DNA of 64,000 nt, from positions 1-64,000 of the forward strand of contig CAJFUF010000009.1 in NCBI GenBank assembly GCA_904420175.1, read 5' to 3'. Shown piece by piece: positions 1 through 7,806 of the stretch. Under the pieces are notes generated by a model, which worked only from the letters and a program-made list of their open reading frames with translations, ran no database searches and had not been told where the DNA came from. The position numbers were made by a program, and so were the translations under genes. The DNA comes from Candidatus Schneewindia gallinarum (GTDB taxonomy: Bacteria; Bacillota; Clostridia; Oscillospirales; Ruminococcaceae). How positions within the stretch are numbered: position 1 is the stretch's first letter; every line of letters begins with the position of its first letter.

Positions 1-111
1 ATGATGATGCGGGCGAATGTGCTTGTGCCCAGTATCATTCTGGCCATCGTCTGGGTCTGCCACATCATTTATTTTGTATTTGGGGTCAAAACAATCCATA
101 AAAGGGTATGA
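1..111 (+). CDS. C-terminal end of a small membrane protein (partial)
   Basis: The frame is open from the first base and stops at 109-111. It gives about 36 residues with one hydrophobic stretch (residues 8-28) and a short basic tail ending HKRV. Because the window begins inside or exactly at a Met codon, it cannot be told whether this is a whole small protein or the tail of a longer one. No family is recognised. The next 200 bases are AT-rich and hold no convincing gene. Confidence 0.3.
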   Translation: MMMRANVLVPSIILAIVWVCHIIYFVFGVKTIHKRV

Positions 112-323
112 CGAAGAAAGTATTTAAAATTCGGTTACCGAAAGAGAAATCAGCGGATTCCTTATGAGAGACAGGAAGTGTATATATGGGCAAAAATCTC
201 ATGTATACGCTTTGCCTTTTCGTGTTATCGATGCGGGTATGTTAATTTTCTTACATTTTTATTTCTCCTTCACTATGTTCCCGGTACCATCATTCAATTT
301 AGTAAGGAGGAATTCATTGTGTT

Positions 324-1703
324 GTGAAAAAGGAATATCTTGGTATTTTAAAGAAAGGGCTATCCAAAATCCAGGTGGTACAGCTGTTTAATGAAAAGCA
401 CCAGCCGAAACCGGTTATCCGCATATTGGATAGAAATTATCATGCCGGAAGAACCACAATGAAGCTGTACTGCGATAACTGTGGACACATGTTTAAGCAT
501 GAGGAGCAAGCTTATGTGAAAGAACATATTTATATAAAGCTTGGTGCCGACGTAACATCTCAGTACGGCGGCGCGATTGCCGGAAGGAACTATGGCATCA
601 TTGAGAACTGCTACAACACCGGCACAGTGACGAGCGCATATGGAGCTAATATGGGCATTGGCGGAATTGCCGGATGGAATGATGGCACGATCCGGGAATG
701 CTATAATACAGGGACGATTGACCAGACGGGTGCAGGCGCAGATGGCGCAGGCGGTATCTGCGGGCGCATCCGCAAAGGCGCTGTGGTGGAGGACTGCTAC
801 AACACAGGGATGATTCACAGTTATTATGATGCAGCCGGTATTGTGGGATATTATTCTGATGATGACTATGGTTTTACTATCAAAAATTGCTACAACGCCG
901 GAAGTGTCAGCTTCGATACAGGGTTTGCGGATGAAATTTCCAGCAATTTGAATGATCCGGCGCCCGAGGGAGATATCACAAATTGCTATTACCTTGACGA
1001 TGTCGAAACTGAGGATGGCGGCAAAACCGCCGCGCAGTTCGCTTCCGGTGAGGTTGCATACCTGCTGAATGCGGGAAGAAGTGAAGCCGTCTGGGGCCAG
1101 ACGCTCGGCACGCAGGAAAGGCCCGTTCTAGGCGGCGCGGCCGTCTATCGCGGTTATGCCTACTGCTACTCTGAGGACATCTCCTATTCAAACGACGCCT
1201 CTGCCGTTTCCGAGACGAAGCCGGAGCACAGATTCACCGTGCTGAAATGCGATGGGGAAAACCACTGGTACGCCTGTGCTACAGAGGGTTGCCCGGAGAT
1301 CTACGGGACGGAAGCGCACAAGGGCGGCGAGGCGACATATTTCAGAGGGCCGCTCTGCGAGGTTTGCGGCACGGAATATGGCAGCCCGAAGGTAAACCCG
1401 CTTGATTCTGTCAGTCATATCAACTCGGGGAATGTGACAGCTGATGACAAAACTCAGCTGGAAGAGGAAAAGGCCGCAGTTGAGCAGGAGCTCGCCGACA
1501 ACGGGGCAGCGTATTCCGAGGATGAGCGGGCGGCGCTTGAAAAGCGTCTTGAAGAGATAGCGGAACTTATCAAAATGCTCGAAGACGCTGCGGTGCCGGG
1601 AACCGGTGATGCTTCGCACACCCTTCTCTGGCTCATGCTGACACTGATTTCCGGCGGTACGGCATGGATGATAAGCGTCAGGAGAAAAGGGAACAAAGCA
1701 TAA
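324..1703 (+). CDS. Chimeric GLUG-repeat surface protein with sortase-like tail, no signal peptide
   Basis: GTG start with AAGGAGG 13 bases upstream; 459 residues. Residues about 75-240 hold four GLUG-type repeats (GGIAG... then ...CYNTG), a motif of clostridial surface and adhesin-like proteins. Residues about 380-420 are charged and probably helical. The C-terminus has VPGTG (424-428), a hydrophobic segment and a basic tail (RRKGNKA), like a variant LPXTG cell-wall anchor. The oddity is the N-terminus: residues 1-75 have no signal peptide, are basic, and carry a CxxC pair (C50, C53), so a soluble zinc-ribbon-like piece seems joined to the back half of a surface protein. It probably arose by deletion and may not be exported. 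GLUG and anchor are seen; the fusion origin is inferred. Confidence 0.7.
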   Translation: MKKEYLGILKKGLSKIQVVQLFNEKHQPKPVIRILDRNYHAGRTTMKLYCDNCGHMFKHEEQAYVKEHIYIKLGADVTSQYGGAIAGRNYGIIENCYNTGTVTSAYGANMGIGGIAGWNDGTIRECYNTGTIDQTGAGADGAGGICGRIRKGAVVEDCYNTGMIHSYYDAAGIVGYYSDDDYGFTIKNCYNAGSVSFDTGFADEISSNLNDPAPEGDITNCYYLDDVETEDGGKTAAQFASGEVAYLLNAGRSEAVWGQTLGTQERPVLGGAAVYRGYAYCYSEDISYSNDASAVSETKPEHRFTVLKCDGENHWYACATEGCPEIYGTEAHKGGEATYFRGPLCEVCGTEYGSPKVNPLDSVSHINSGNVTADDKTQLEEEKAAVEQELADNGAAYSEDERAALEKRLEEIAELIKMLEDAAVPGTGDASHTLLWLMLTLISGGTAWMISVRRKGNKA

Positions 1704-1723
1704 CTGATAGCTGAAAAAAAGAA

Positions 1724-1776
1724 AAACAGCAAAAGGCGTTGTAGGAGCACGTTTTCTTCAACGCCTTTTGCTGTTT
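1724..1776. terminator. Hairpin terminator
   Basis: Perfect 18-bp arms (1724-1741 and 1759-1776) around a 17-base loop. A-rich flank on one side and T-rich arm on the other allow use on either strand. It lies just after the GLUG gene. Confidence 0.75.
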
Positions 1777-1945
1777 ATAAATTCAGAAGCAGAAAAATGG
1801 TTGTGGGAACGGGGCCCCATACCTGCAAGCTGATAAGGAGCACCTCAGGCTGGGTGCTTTGAAGGGCCGGCAGGGCAAATCCGTGGGCTGCCGAAACACT
1901 TTTTATCTCCCTGCGGGGTACCGTCGAAGGGCCGCCTTTTGGCGT

Positions 1946-2815
1946 TTACCGGTGGACGCCCATAAAAAACAGCGCCACCGTGCCCGGACCGGAGTGCGCG
2001 CCGATGACCGGGTCCACATAGTGAATCAAAATGTCCCTGTTGCCCCATTTGTCCCGGATAAGCCCGGCCACATACTCCGCATCCTCCACACAGTCACCAT
2101 GGGAGATGTAGATGGTCTGCTTCTCCGGCTCGATGGCGAGTTCCTCCATCTTCCTCACCAGCATGTCGAGGGAGGCCCTCCTTCCGCGGGCCTTGGTGAC
2201 ATGGATAAGCCGCCCTTCGTCGTCCATGTGCAGCACCGGCTTGATACCAAGCATGCTGCCGAGGATGGCGGTGGCCGCGTTCACACGCCCGCCGCGCTTT
2301 AAAAAGAACAGATCGTCCACAGTGAACCAGTGGCACAGGTGCAGCCGGTTGTCCATCACCCACCGGTATGTCTCATCAATGGACAGGCCCTCCTCCCGCT
2401 TTTTTGCCGCGTAGGTGACCAGCAGCCCCTGGCCAAGGGAGGCGGACAGGGTGTCCACACAGTACATTTTACGCTCCGGATACTTTTCCCGCAATTCGTT
2501 CATGGCGCGCTCCGCTGTTTCATAGGTGCCGCTAAGCGCGGAGGAAAAGCCGAGAAACAGAACATCCTTCCCCTCCCTGAGAAGCCCCTCAAACAGCTCG
2601 GTGCACAGCGCAGGGCTGATGTGCGACGTTTTCACATTCTCCTTGCTGCGCATCATGGCGTAGAACTTTTTTAAGTCGTTTTCCTCCCCTTTGACATAGC
2701 TGTAATATTCCCTGTCGCCAACGAGGAACCGAAGGGACAGGATGTGCAGGCCGTAGCGGTCAATCAGTTCATTTGTCAGGTTGGCGGAAGAATCGGTGAC
2801 GATCTCAAAGTTCAT
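1946..2815 (-). CDS. DegV family fatty-acid-binding protein
   Basis: 289 residues, the usual length for DegV/FakB proteins. It begins FEIVTDSSANLT, the diagnostic DegV N-terminal motif, and has a TSHISP motif near residue 63, a GFSSALSGTY motif near 90 and an LKRGGR motif near 175. Family members bind a fatty acid and present it to the kinase FakA for phosphorylation and entry into phospholipid synthesis. No FakA gene is in the window. AGGAGG lies upstream of the ATG and a good promoter at 2851-2879 drives it, divergent from the DUF1836 gene. The family call is firm; a specific lipid role is inferred. Confidence 0.95.
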   Translation of the reverse strand: MNFEIVTDSSANLTNELIDRYGLHILSLRFLVGDREYYSYVKGEENDLKKFYAMMRSKENVKTSHISPALCTELFEGLLREGKDVLFLGFSSALSGTYETAERAMNELREKYPERKMYCVDTLSASLGQGLLVTYAAKKREEGLSIDETYRWVMDNRLHLCHWFTVDDLFFLKRGGRVNAATAILGSMLGIKPVLHMDDEGRLIHVTKARGRRASLDMLVRKMEELAIEPEKQTIYISHGDCVEDAEYVAGLIRDKWGNRDILIHYVDPVIGAHSGPGTVALFFMGVHR

Positions 2816-2850
2816 GGAGTACCTCCTTAAATCATCTGGTATTTAAAATG

Positions 2851-2879
2851 AGTTTACCAAATTAAATTCCTGCTGTCAA
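2851..2879 (-). promoter_or_regulatory. Sigma-A promoter of the DegV gene
   Basis: On the minus strand TTGACA (2879-2874), a 17-base spacer and TAAACT (2856-2851). A short TGGTA...TACCA inverted repeat overlaps the -10 and could be an operator, but only 5 bp per arm match. Confidence 0.75.
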
Positions 2880-2958
2880 CGAATTTGAAAGATTGATACT
2901 GTGCGCAGCAGAAATTTTATGTTATACTATTACAGAGTACCACATAGGAGGTAAAAAT

Positions 2959-3501
2959 ATGAGTGAAAAAAGGCCTGCACTGGCTGATTTCATCAGCGGC
3001 CTTGCAACCTGCCATATTCCCCGCTATGATGAACTGCCGGATTTGCCCCTGTATATGGATCAAGTGGTGGTGCTGATGGAGCGGTACCTGGCGCCTTTGG
3101 CCCCCGGGGAGGAGAAGCCGGTTACCCCGGCGATGATTAACAACTACGTCAAGCAGGGGGTCATTCCTCCGCCGGTGAATAAAAAGTATGAGAAGCGGCA
3201 CCTCGCATATCTTGTGGTGGTGTGCGTGCTGAAGCAGGTGCTTTCCATCTCGGAAATCCGCGAGATGATTGCCACGGAGACGCAGGACGGCGAGATTTAC
3301 TCCCTGTACGACGGATTTTGTGCCGATCAGGAGGATGCGTTCCATGCCGCGGCGGAAATCATGCAGGAGAGTGTGGGCCAGATGTCGGATGAAAAGCTGG
3401 CCTTGCAGCTGGCCATGTCCGCCTGTGCCCAGCGGATTTCCGTTGCACAGCTGATGAAGGAAACCACCAGCCCGGAGGAGAAGGGCAAAAAGAAGAAATA
3501 A
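2959..3501 (+). CDS. DUF1836 domain protein (putative MerR-like regulator)
   Basis: 180 residues starting at the ATG 8 bases after AGGAGG; the frame is open further upstream but without a ribosome-binding site. The DUF1836 core is clear at residues about 55-105: MINNYVKQGVIPPP, KKYEKRHLAYL, then a Leu-rich stretch ending SISEIREMI. This resembles a MerR-type winged helix, so DNA binding is likely, but no target is known for the family. The C-terminal tail is Lys-rich. It is transcribed divergently from degV and ends at a strong terminator; a TATACT -10 at 2923-2928 probably serves it. It may regulate its neighbour, which is a guess from position. Confidence 0.9.
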   Translation: MSEKRPALADFISGLATCHIPRYDELPDLPLYMDQVVVLMERYLAPLAPGEEKPVTPAMINNYVKQGVIPPPVNKKYEKRHLAYLVVVCVLKQVLSISEIREMIATETQDGEIYSLYDGFCADQEDAFHAAAEIMQESVGQMSDEKLALQLAMSACAQRISVAQLMKETTSPEEKGKKKK

Positions 3502-3504
3502 GAA

Positions 3505-3538
3505 AAGCAGGACCGTTTCTTTGGAAACGGTCCTGCTT
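3505..3538 (+). terminator. Strong Rho-independent terminator
   Basis: 15-bp perfect stem (3505-3519 with 3524-3538), TTTG loop, T-rich tail, three bases after the DUF1836 stop codon. Confidence 0.9.
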
Positions 3539-3714
3539 TGTTTTATCTGCTTGTTTGTATCATAAATTGCTTGTGCATCTTTTAAAATGTACATTCCAAT
3601 AACCGAAGTTGCCGCATCTGCTGTTAATACAATAAACTTTTTGGCGTTATGCATAGACGGCATATGAAACCGAATTGTTCTGAAAGGACTTTTGAAAGAC
3701 TGAATTATGATTCG

Positions 3715-4170
3715 TCAAATCCCGCCAAGCAGGTACAAAACACCGACTCCCGCCGCAATCGGAATGATAAAGAACAAGATTTTGGATATCGCGCTCGGCT
3801 TCTTTTTTCCACGAAAGGCTTTGCGGGGGCTGTTCATATAATATAGCTTGATGACCATAGGAGGATATTCATGCTCCAGATATTTATACGTATATTGCTT
3901 ACCGGAAACTTCATAAGTATAGGTGGCGTGATACCATGACGTTGGCTGTTCATCAGGCGTAATGGCGTCATCCCAAAATTTCACTCGCTTTGCTTCCACA
4001 ACGTGACCGAGATGGATCGCTTTTTCAACCCGTTTGTCGCTCGGCGTGTGAGAACGTGCCCATTTCACTTCAATCACGAAAAAAACAATCATCACGACAA
4101 TAGCTACAAAAGCACTGAAATTAAAGACAGATGTTCCGAATTCCTCGAGCAGTTCCACAAGTTCTTTCAT
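3715..4170 (-). CDS. DUF3592-like two-pass membrane protein
   Basis: 151 residues from the ATG at 4170; the frame extends upstream but the extension is low-complexity and lacks a ribosome-binding site. A first membrane segment lies at residues about 15-32. A soluble middle part follows with YTYEVSGKQYTYKY, a PPMVIKLYY stretch and a PRKAF motif, the pattern of DUF3592 domains. A second membrane segment sits near the C-terminus and ends in LLGGI. Function is unknown. Base composition here is much more AT-rich than in the rest of the window, hinting at separate origin. Confidence 0.75.
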   Translation of the reverse strand: MKELVELLEEFGTSVFNFSAFVAIVVMIVFFVIEVKWARSHTPSDKRVEKAIHLGHVVEAKRVKFWDDAITPDEQPTSWYHATYTYEVSGKQYTYKYLEHEYPPMVIKLYYMNSPRKAFRGKKKPSAISKILFFIIPIAAGVGVLYLLGGI

Positions 4171-4284
4171 AGCGTTCACCTTGCCTTTTTTCTTGCTTTT
4201 TATTAAGCCACAAAAAAAGCAAAAAGCAATCCGTAGGCAGTATATGGGGCGAGAGATTATAAAAAGGGACACGCTACAGGAGCT

Positions 4285-4380
4285 ATGCACAAAAGTAAAA
4301 CTCCGGGAATCGTTGTTTTGGTTATCGTAGGCGTACTTGGTATTCTCATTATGGGAACGGGAATGTTGCTCATAGTCTAA
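4285..4380 (+). CDS. Possible 31-residue membrane peptide
   Basis: ATG to TAA, with one long hydrophobic run (IVVLVIVGVLGILIMG). AGGAG lies only two bases before the ATG, closer than usual, so translation is doubtful. It sits in the AT-rich patch and its stop overlaps that of an antisense gene remnant. Confidence 0.3.
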   Translation: MHKSKTPGIVVLVIVGVLGILIMGTGMLLIV

Positions 4381-4475
4381 CCGGCAATAAGCTTATTTTG
4401 TAAACCGTTCAAGCCGTTGATAACCATGCTGTACTCGTATTCATTAATCGCAAAGTAGTATTTTTGTTTTCGTAT
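4377..4475 (-). pseudogene. Remnant of a small clostridial protein gene, start codon lost and 3' end missing
   Basis: The 32-codon frame encodes RKQKYYFAINEYEYSM, then VINGLNGLQNKLIAG, then a TAG stop. The pattern matches, from memory, the N-terminus of a family that continues with roughly EGRYTDAVDD for 30-40 more residues. AAAGGAGG lies 8 bases before the codon where Met should be, but that codon is ATA. The 3' half is absent. This looks like a decayed fragment rather than a working gene; rare ATA initiation cannot be excluded. Confidence 0.5.
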
Positions 4476-4550
4476 ACTTCGCGCCTCCTTTGTGTCTGCA
4501 TTGTAGCAGGAGCTTATCAAAATAACGAACATGCTTTGGCATAAAGAAAA

Positions 4551-4584
4551 ACAGCGTAAAAAGCAGATCTGCTTTTTACGCTGT
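4551..4584 (-). terminator. Terminator of the MutS-like operon
   Basis: A 34-base perfect palindrome (17-bp arms). On the minus strand it is followed by TTTTCTTT, and it lies about 120 bases downstream of the last MutS-like gene. Confidence 0.75.
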
Positions 4585-4704
4585 CTCTTGCCTTTGCTAT
4601 TTCCCGTAAATGAATATTTTAATGTTGCTTTCAATTACTGCCCCATGTGGCGTTAGCGCGGAAACGGCCCTGCTTTGTTGTATTTTGGCAAAGGTGCCTC
4701 TGCC

Positions 4705-6213
4705 CTAGTCCTGTGCAAAAATGGTGTGGAACAGATCCTGCCCAAAACCGGTGCAAACCGGCTCCCCGGGGAGGATACGGAAGCTGCGCGAGCCGTCCTC
4801 CTCCCGGGATGCCTGTAAAAACAGGTACGACGGGTCATGCTTTTCGTACATTTCCGCGGCAAACTGGTACAGGTAGGTGACAGTGAAAATCCTGACGCCG
4901 CTTTCCAGCAGGGCGGAGGTAATCTGGCGGCAGATTTCGCTTCCCTCCCGCTCATTGGTGGAGGAGAATGACTCGCTGAGCAGCACCATGCCGCCCGGCT
5001 TCAGGTTGGAGATAATTCCGCTCATGCGGGTCAGCTCCTCATCCAGCTTGCCGCTTTTCATGCTGGCGTCCTCCTCCCGCTTGAAATGGGTAAACAGCCC
5101 GGTGCAGATCCCGGCGGAAAAGGACTCCGCCCCCACGAACATGCCGCACTGCAGCATCAGCTGGGCCTGCCCCACGCTGCGCAGCAGGGTGGTCTTACCG
5201 CCCTGATTGGCGCCCGTCAGCACCACCAGGGTCCTGTCCGCCGCACACAGCCTGTTTTTGACCGGCGCGGCCCCGTCCCGCAGGGCCAGGCTGACGCTGT
5301 ACAGCCCCTGCGCCTCACAGCCCGGCCGCTTTTCCGGCCAGACCTCGGGCAGGCAGACGGGCAGATCCAGCGCACGCAGCCTGCCGTACAGGTTTAAGCA
5401 GCCGATGTAAAAGGCCAGTTCGGTTTTCAGCGCATTCAAAAAGCTTAAAATGTGCTCGGTGGACTGGGCGGCGGCATTGGCGGTTTCGTTGATGATTTTG
5501 TCCTTTATGGCGTCCACCGCCTTTGTGCCGCTTTCGTCGCCGTGCGGCACCTCGAAACGGTAGGGATCCCGCCTGAGCGGCAGCCTGTCCCCCAGCCTGT
5601 GAAACAGGCCCTTTTTCTTCTCTTCCTCCTGTAAAAGCTGCCAGCCTGTGGACTGAAGCCCCTCGCCCAAGACCGCGCCTGCCAGCACCCCGTCCGGGAA
5701 GGAGAGGCGGCTTAAGTGTTCATTCATCCCGGCGAGATATTCGTCGTCCAGCTCCTTTTCCAGCATGGAGAAAAAGGTGCAGAACCCCTCGGAGGCAAAG
5801 GCACCCGCCTGCTGCTGTGCAAAGCGGCGCAGGGCGCCAAGGTGCCCTGCACAAAGCTGAAGCCGTGCCGACGCCATGGCAAGGATGCTGTCCGGGAAGG
5901 AGTACAGCACGCTCCACCCGCCGAACTTTGTGATGTCCGCAAGCGCGTCCCCGACCATGCCGTACAGGGCGCGGACGCTGTCGGGCCGGGCAAGGCAGTC
6001 GGACAGCACCGCCTGCCGGTAGGCGATGTCCTCCTCCGGCAAACTCTCCTGAAGCAGCACGGCGCGCACCGTGGCGTCCACCGTCTCGTCTCCGTCCGCC
6101 ATGGCGGAAAAAATGGGCTCCAGCTCCAAATCCTGCCGCAGTGCATCCGACAGGGGGCTCAGCGGTGCGTCGGGCTCAAAGTCCCGGTTTCGGAATAACA
6201 ACAGCGCCTTCAT
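4705..6213 (-). CDS. MutS-like ATPase, second of a tandem pair
   Basis: 502 residues. The C-terminal third resembles MutS domain V: Walker A GANQGGKTT at 334-342, a THFKREED...GKLDEEL stretch, then VLLSESFSST where MutS has the Walker B DE. The Asp is replaced by Ser413, while Glu414 remains. The N-terminal 300 residues are helical and lack the mismatch-recognition domain and its Phe-x-Glu motif, so classic mismatch repair is unlikely. It overlaps the upstream paralogue by 4 bases (ATGA). Both have Walker A at the same residue number, so they are old duplicates and may form a heterodimer (inference). Confidence 0.85.
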   Translation of the reverse strand: MKALLLFRNRDFEPDAPLSPLSDALRQDLELEPIFSAMADGDETVDATVRAVLLQESLPEEDIAYRQAVLSDCLARPDSVRALYGMVGDALADITKFGGWSVLYSFPDSILAMASARLQLCAGHLGALRRFAQQQAGAFASEGFCTFFSMLEKELDDEYLAGMNEHLSRLSFPDGVLAGAVLGEGLQSTGWQLLQEEEKKKGLFHRLGDRLPLRRDPYRFEVPHGDESGTKAVDAIKDKIINETANAAAQSTEHILSFLNALKTELAFYIGCLNLYGRLRALDLPVCLPEVWPEKRPGCEAQGLYSVSLALRDGAAPVKNRLCAADRTLVVLTGANQGGKTTLLRSVGQAQLMLQCGMFVGAESFSAGICTGLFTHFKREEDASMKSGKLDEELTRMSGIISNLKPGGMVLLSESFSSTNEREGSEICRQITSALLESGVRIFTVTYLYQFAAEMYEKHDPSYLFLQASREEDGSRSFRILPGEPVCTGFGQDLFHTIFAQD

Positions 6214-7733
6214 CTCATCCGCTCCTTTATCTGTTCATAGGAAAGCCCGTGCCTGCGGGCAATGGATACGGCGTAGGCCTTTCCGTCCGCCGCCCGGCGA
6301 ACAATGCGGAAGGTGCGCGCCTGTTTGTCCTCCGGGTCGATAAGGCTGGTCAGGCTGACCGTCTTTTCATCAAAGGCGGACAGCTCGTCCAAAAACGTGA
6401 CCCACACGCACAGCGCATCCATCCGGGAAATCCGTTCCATGACCTGCCGGCCGAGATATAGCGCGTCCTGAACGGTGGTGGAGGAAAAGACCTCATTGAA
6501 TAGGAACAGGGAGGAGGGGGTGGCGTTCGCCAGCATCTCATGCGCGCGGTGCAGATCGTCCGCCAGCCTGCCGCTGTCCGGCGTCTGCTCCTCCTCCCGC
6601 TCGAAATGGGTGAAAAGGTTGTCCACAAGGCTTAGCTGCGCCTGCGCACCCGGCACAGGGCAGCCCAGCGCGGCAAGGTAGTATAGCTGGCCCATCATTC
6701 TGGCAAAGGTGGTTTTGCCACCCTGATTGGGCCCGGTCACGACCATAATCCGCTCGCCCTCGTGTAATTCCACCCCGTTGCATACAGTGGGAGCGCCTTC
6801 CTTCAGGTTTTTGGTTGCAAGGGCCAGATCAAAACTTTCTGCACACCGGCATACGCCCCGGCGGCCGGTTACCTCCGGCAGGCAGAAGGGTAGCCCCTGC
6901 GCGCGAAAGCGCCCCGCATAGGCCGTGAAGGCGAGATAGAACTGGATCTCCCGGTCAAAACGGAGCAGCACCGGATCCTGAAAATCCTGCCAGTCGTCGG
7001 AAAAACGGGCAAGCATGGCGAAGGGCTCCGGATTGCGTTTGGCCACCAGCGTCAGGATGGCGGCTTCCACATGGTTCATGCGCGCCGGGGTGGGCAGTTC
7101 GCACAGGTAATCGCGCACGTCCCCCTGCCGGAACTTGTGGAAAAACGCCTCCAGCTCTTTGCCATAGTCCTTCTGCCCGGCGTAGTTGTCCACCCGCACC
7201 GTGCGTTCCTTGATGTGCACGGTGTAGTGGACGGCGGCCAGCGCCTGCCTGGTGCCGCGGATATCCGTGCCAAGCCGGAGGAAACCCTCCGACGCGGTAT
7301 AGGCGTGCAGCCATGCCGTAAAGGCGGCCAGCCCCGCTGAGCGGGGGGCTGCCTCCGACAGGGCGCGGCTGAGCTGTTCCGCCGCCCGGTGATAGCATTC
7401 CGCCGCCAAGAGGAATTCGTACTGCTGCTGGCGATCATAGTCAAGCCTTTCGCGCTGGGCGAGATGGGCGCGCATGGCCTTTAGCCCTGCGGCAAAGTCC
7501 CGCAGCGCCCCTGCAAGCGCGGTCTCCTCCACCTCCCGCATCACCTGCTGGCGGTAGGCAACCTCCTCCGGTGTGGTAAGCGGGGTGTAAAACAGGGGCT
7601 TTAAATCATACTCCTCATAGCCTTCGCAGGCGGCGTCCACCACGTCGCCCAGATTCAGGTCTTTAAAACAGGCGGGGGGCGCAGCGTTCGGCTGCGGCCC
7701 GCCGTCCCTCCATGCAATGCTGACAAACGGCAT
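6210..7733 (-). CDS. MutS-like ATPase, first of a tandem pair
   Basis: 507 residues from the ATG at 7733, which follows GGAGAGG; longer upstream frame lacks a site. Walker A is GPNQGGKTT at 334-342, followed by THFEREEEQ and LFLFNEVFSST (Asn413-Glu414 in place of the usual Asp-Glu of MutS Walker B). The lever/clamp-like helical region is present but no DNA mismatch-binding domain. MutS proteins dimerise through the ATPase domain with composite active sites, so two overlapping genes with non-canonical Walker B residues suggest an obligate pair. Substrate unknown. A terminator separates them from trpB upstream. Confidence 0.85.
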   Translation of the reverse strand: MPFVSIAWRDGGPQPNAAPPACFKDLNLGDVVDAACEGYEEYDLKPLFYTPLTTPEEVAYRQQVMREVEETALAGALRDFAAGLKAMRAHLAQRERLDYDRQQQYEFLLAAECYHRAAEQLSRALSEAAPRSAGLAAFTAWLHAYTASEGFLRLGTDIRGTRQALAAVHYTVHIKERTVRVDNYAGQKDYGKELEAFFHKFRQGDVRDYLCELPTPARMNHVEAAILTLVAKRNPEPFAMLARFSDDWQDFQDPVLLRFDREIQFYLAFTAYAGRFRAQGLPFCLPEVTGRRGVCRCAESFDLALATKNLKEGAPTVCNGVELHEGERIMVVTGPNQGGKTTFARMMGQLYYLAALGCPVPGAQAQLSLVDNLFTHFEREEEQTPDSGRLADDLHRAHEMLANATPSSLFLFNEVFSSTTVQDALYLGRQVMERISRMDALCVWVTFLDELSAFDEKTVSLTSLIDPEDKQARTFRIVRRAADGKAYAVSIARRHGLSYEQIKERMR

Positions 7734-7762
7734 AGGGCTTCCTCTCCTTTCCGGGAACAAGA

Positions 7763-7785
7763 AAACGACCGCACTGCGGCCGTTT
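7763..7785 (-). terminator. Terminator after trpB
   Basis: Ten-bp stem (7763-7772 with 7776-7785, one wobble pair) followed on the minus strand by TTTTCTTGTT, 22 bases past the trpB stop. Confidence 0.7.
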
Positions 7786-7806
7786 CCCGTGATAGTTATG
7801 CTTATT

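Noticed and set aside
3540..3663. Minus-strand frame starting MHNAKKFIVLTADAATSV
   Set aside because: It looks somewhat protein-like, but runs into the DUF1836 terminator, has no ribosome-binding site and matches no family I know; at most a relic.
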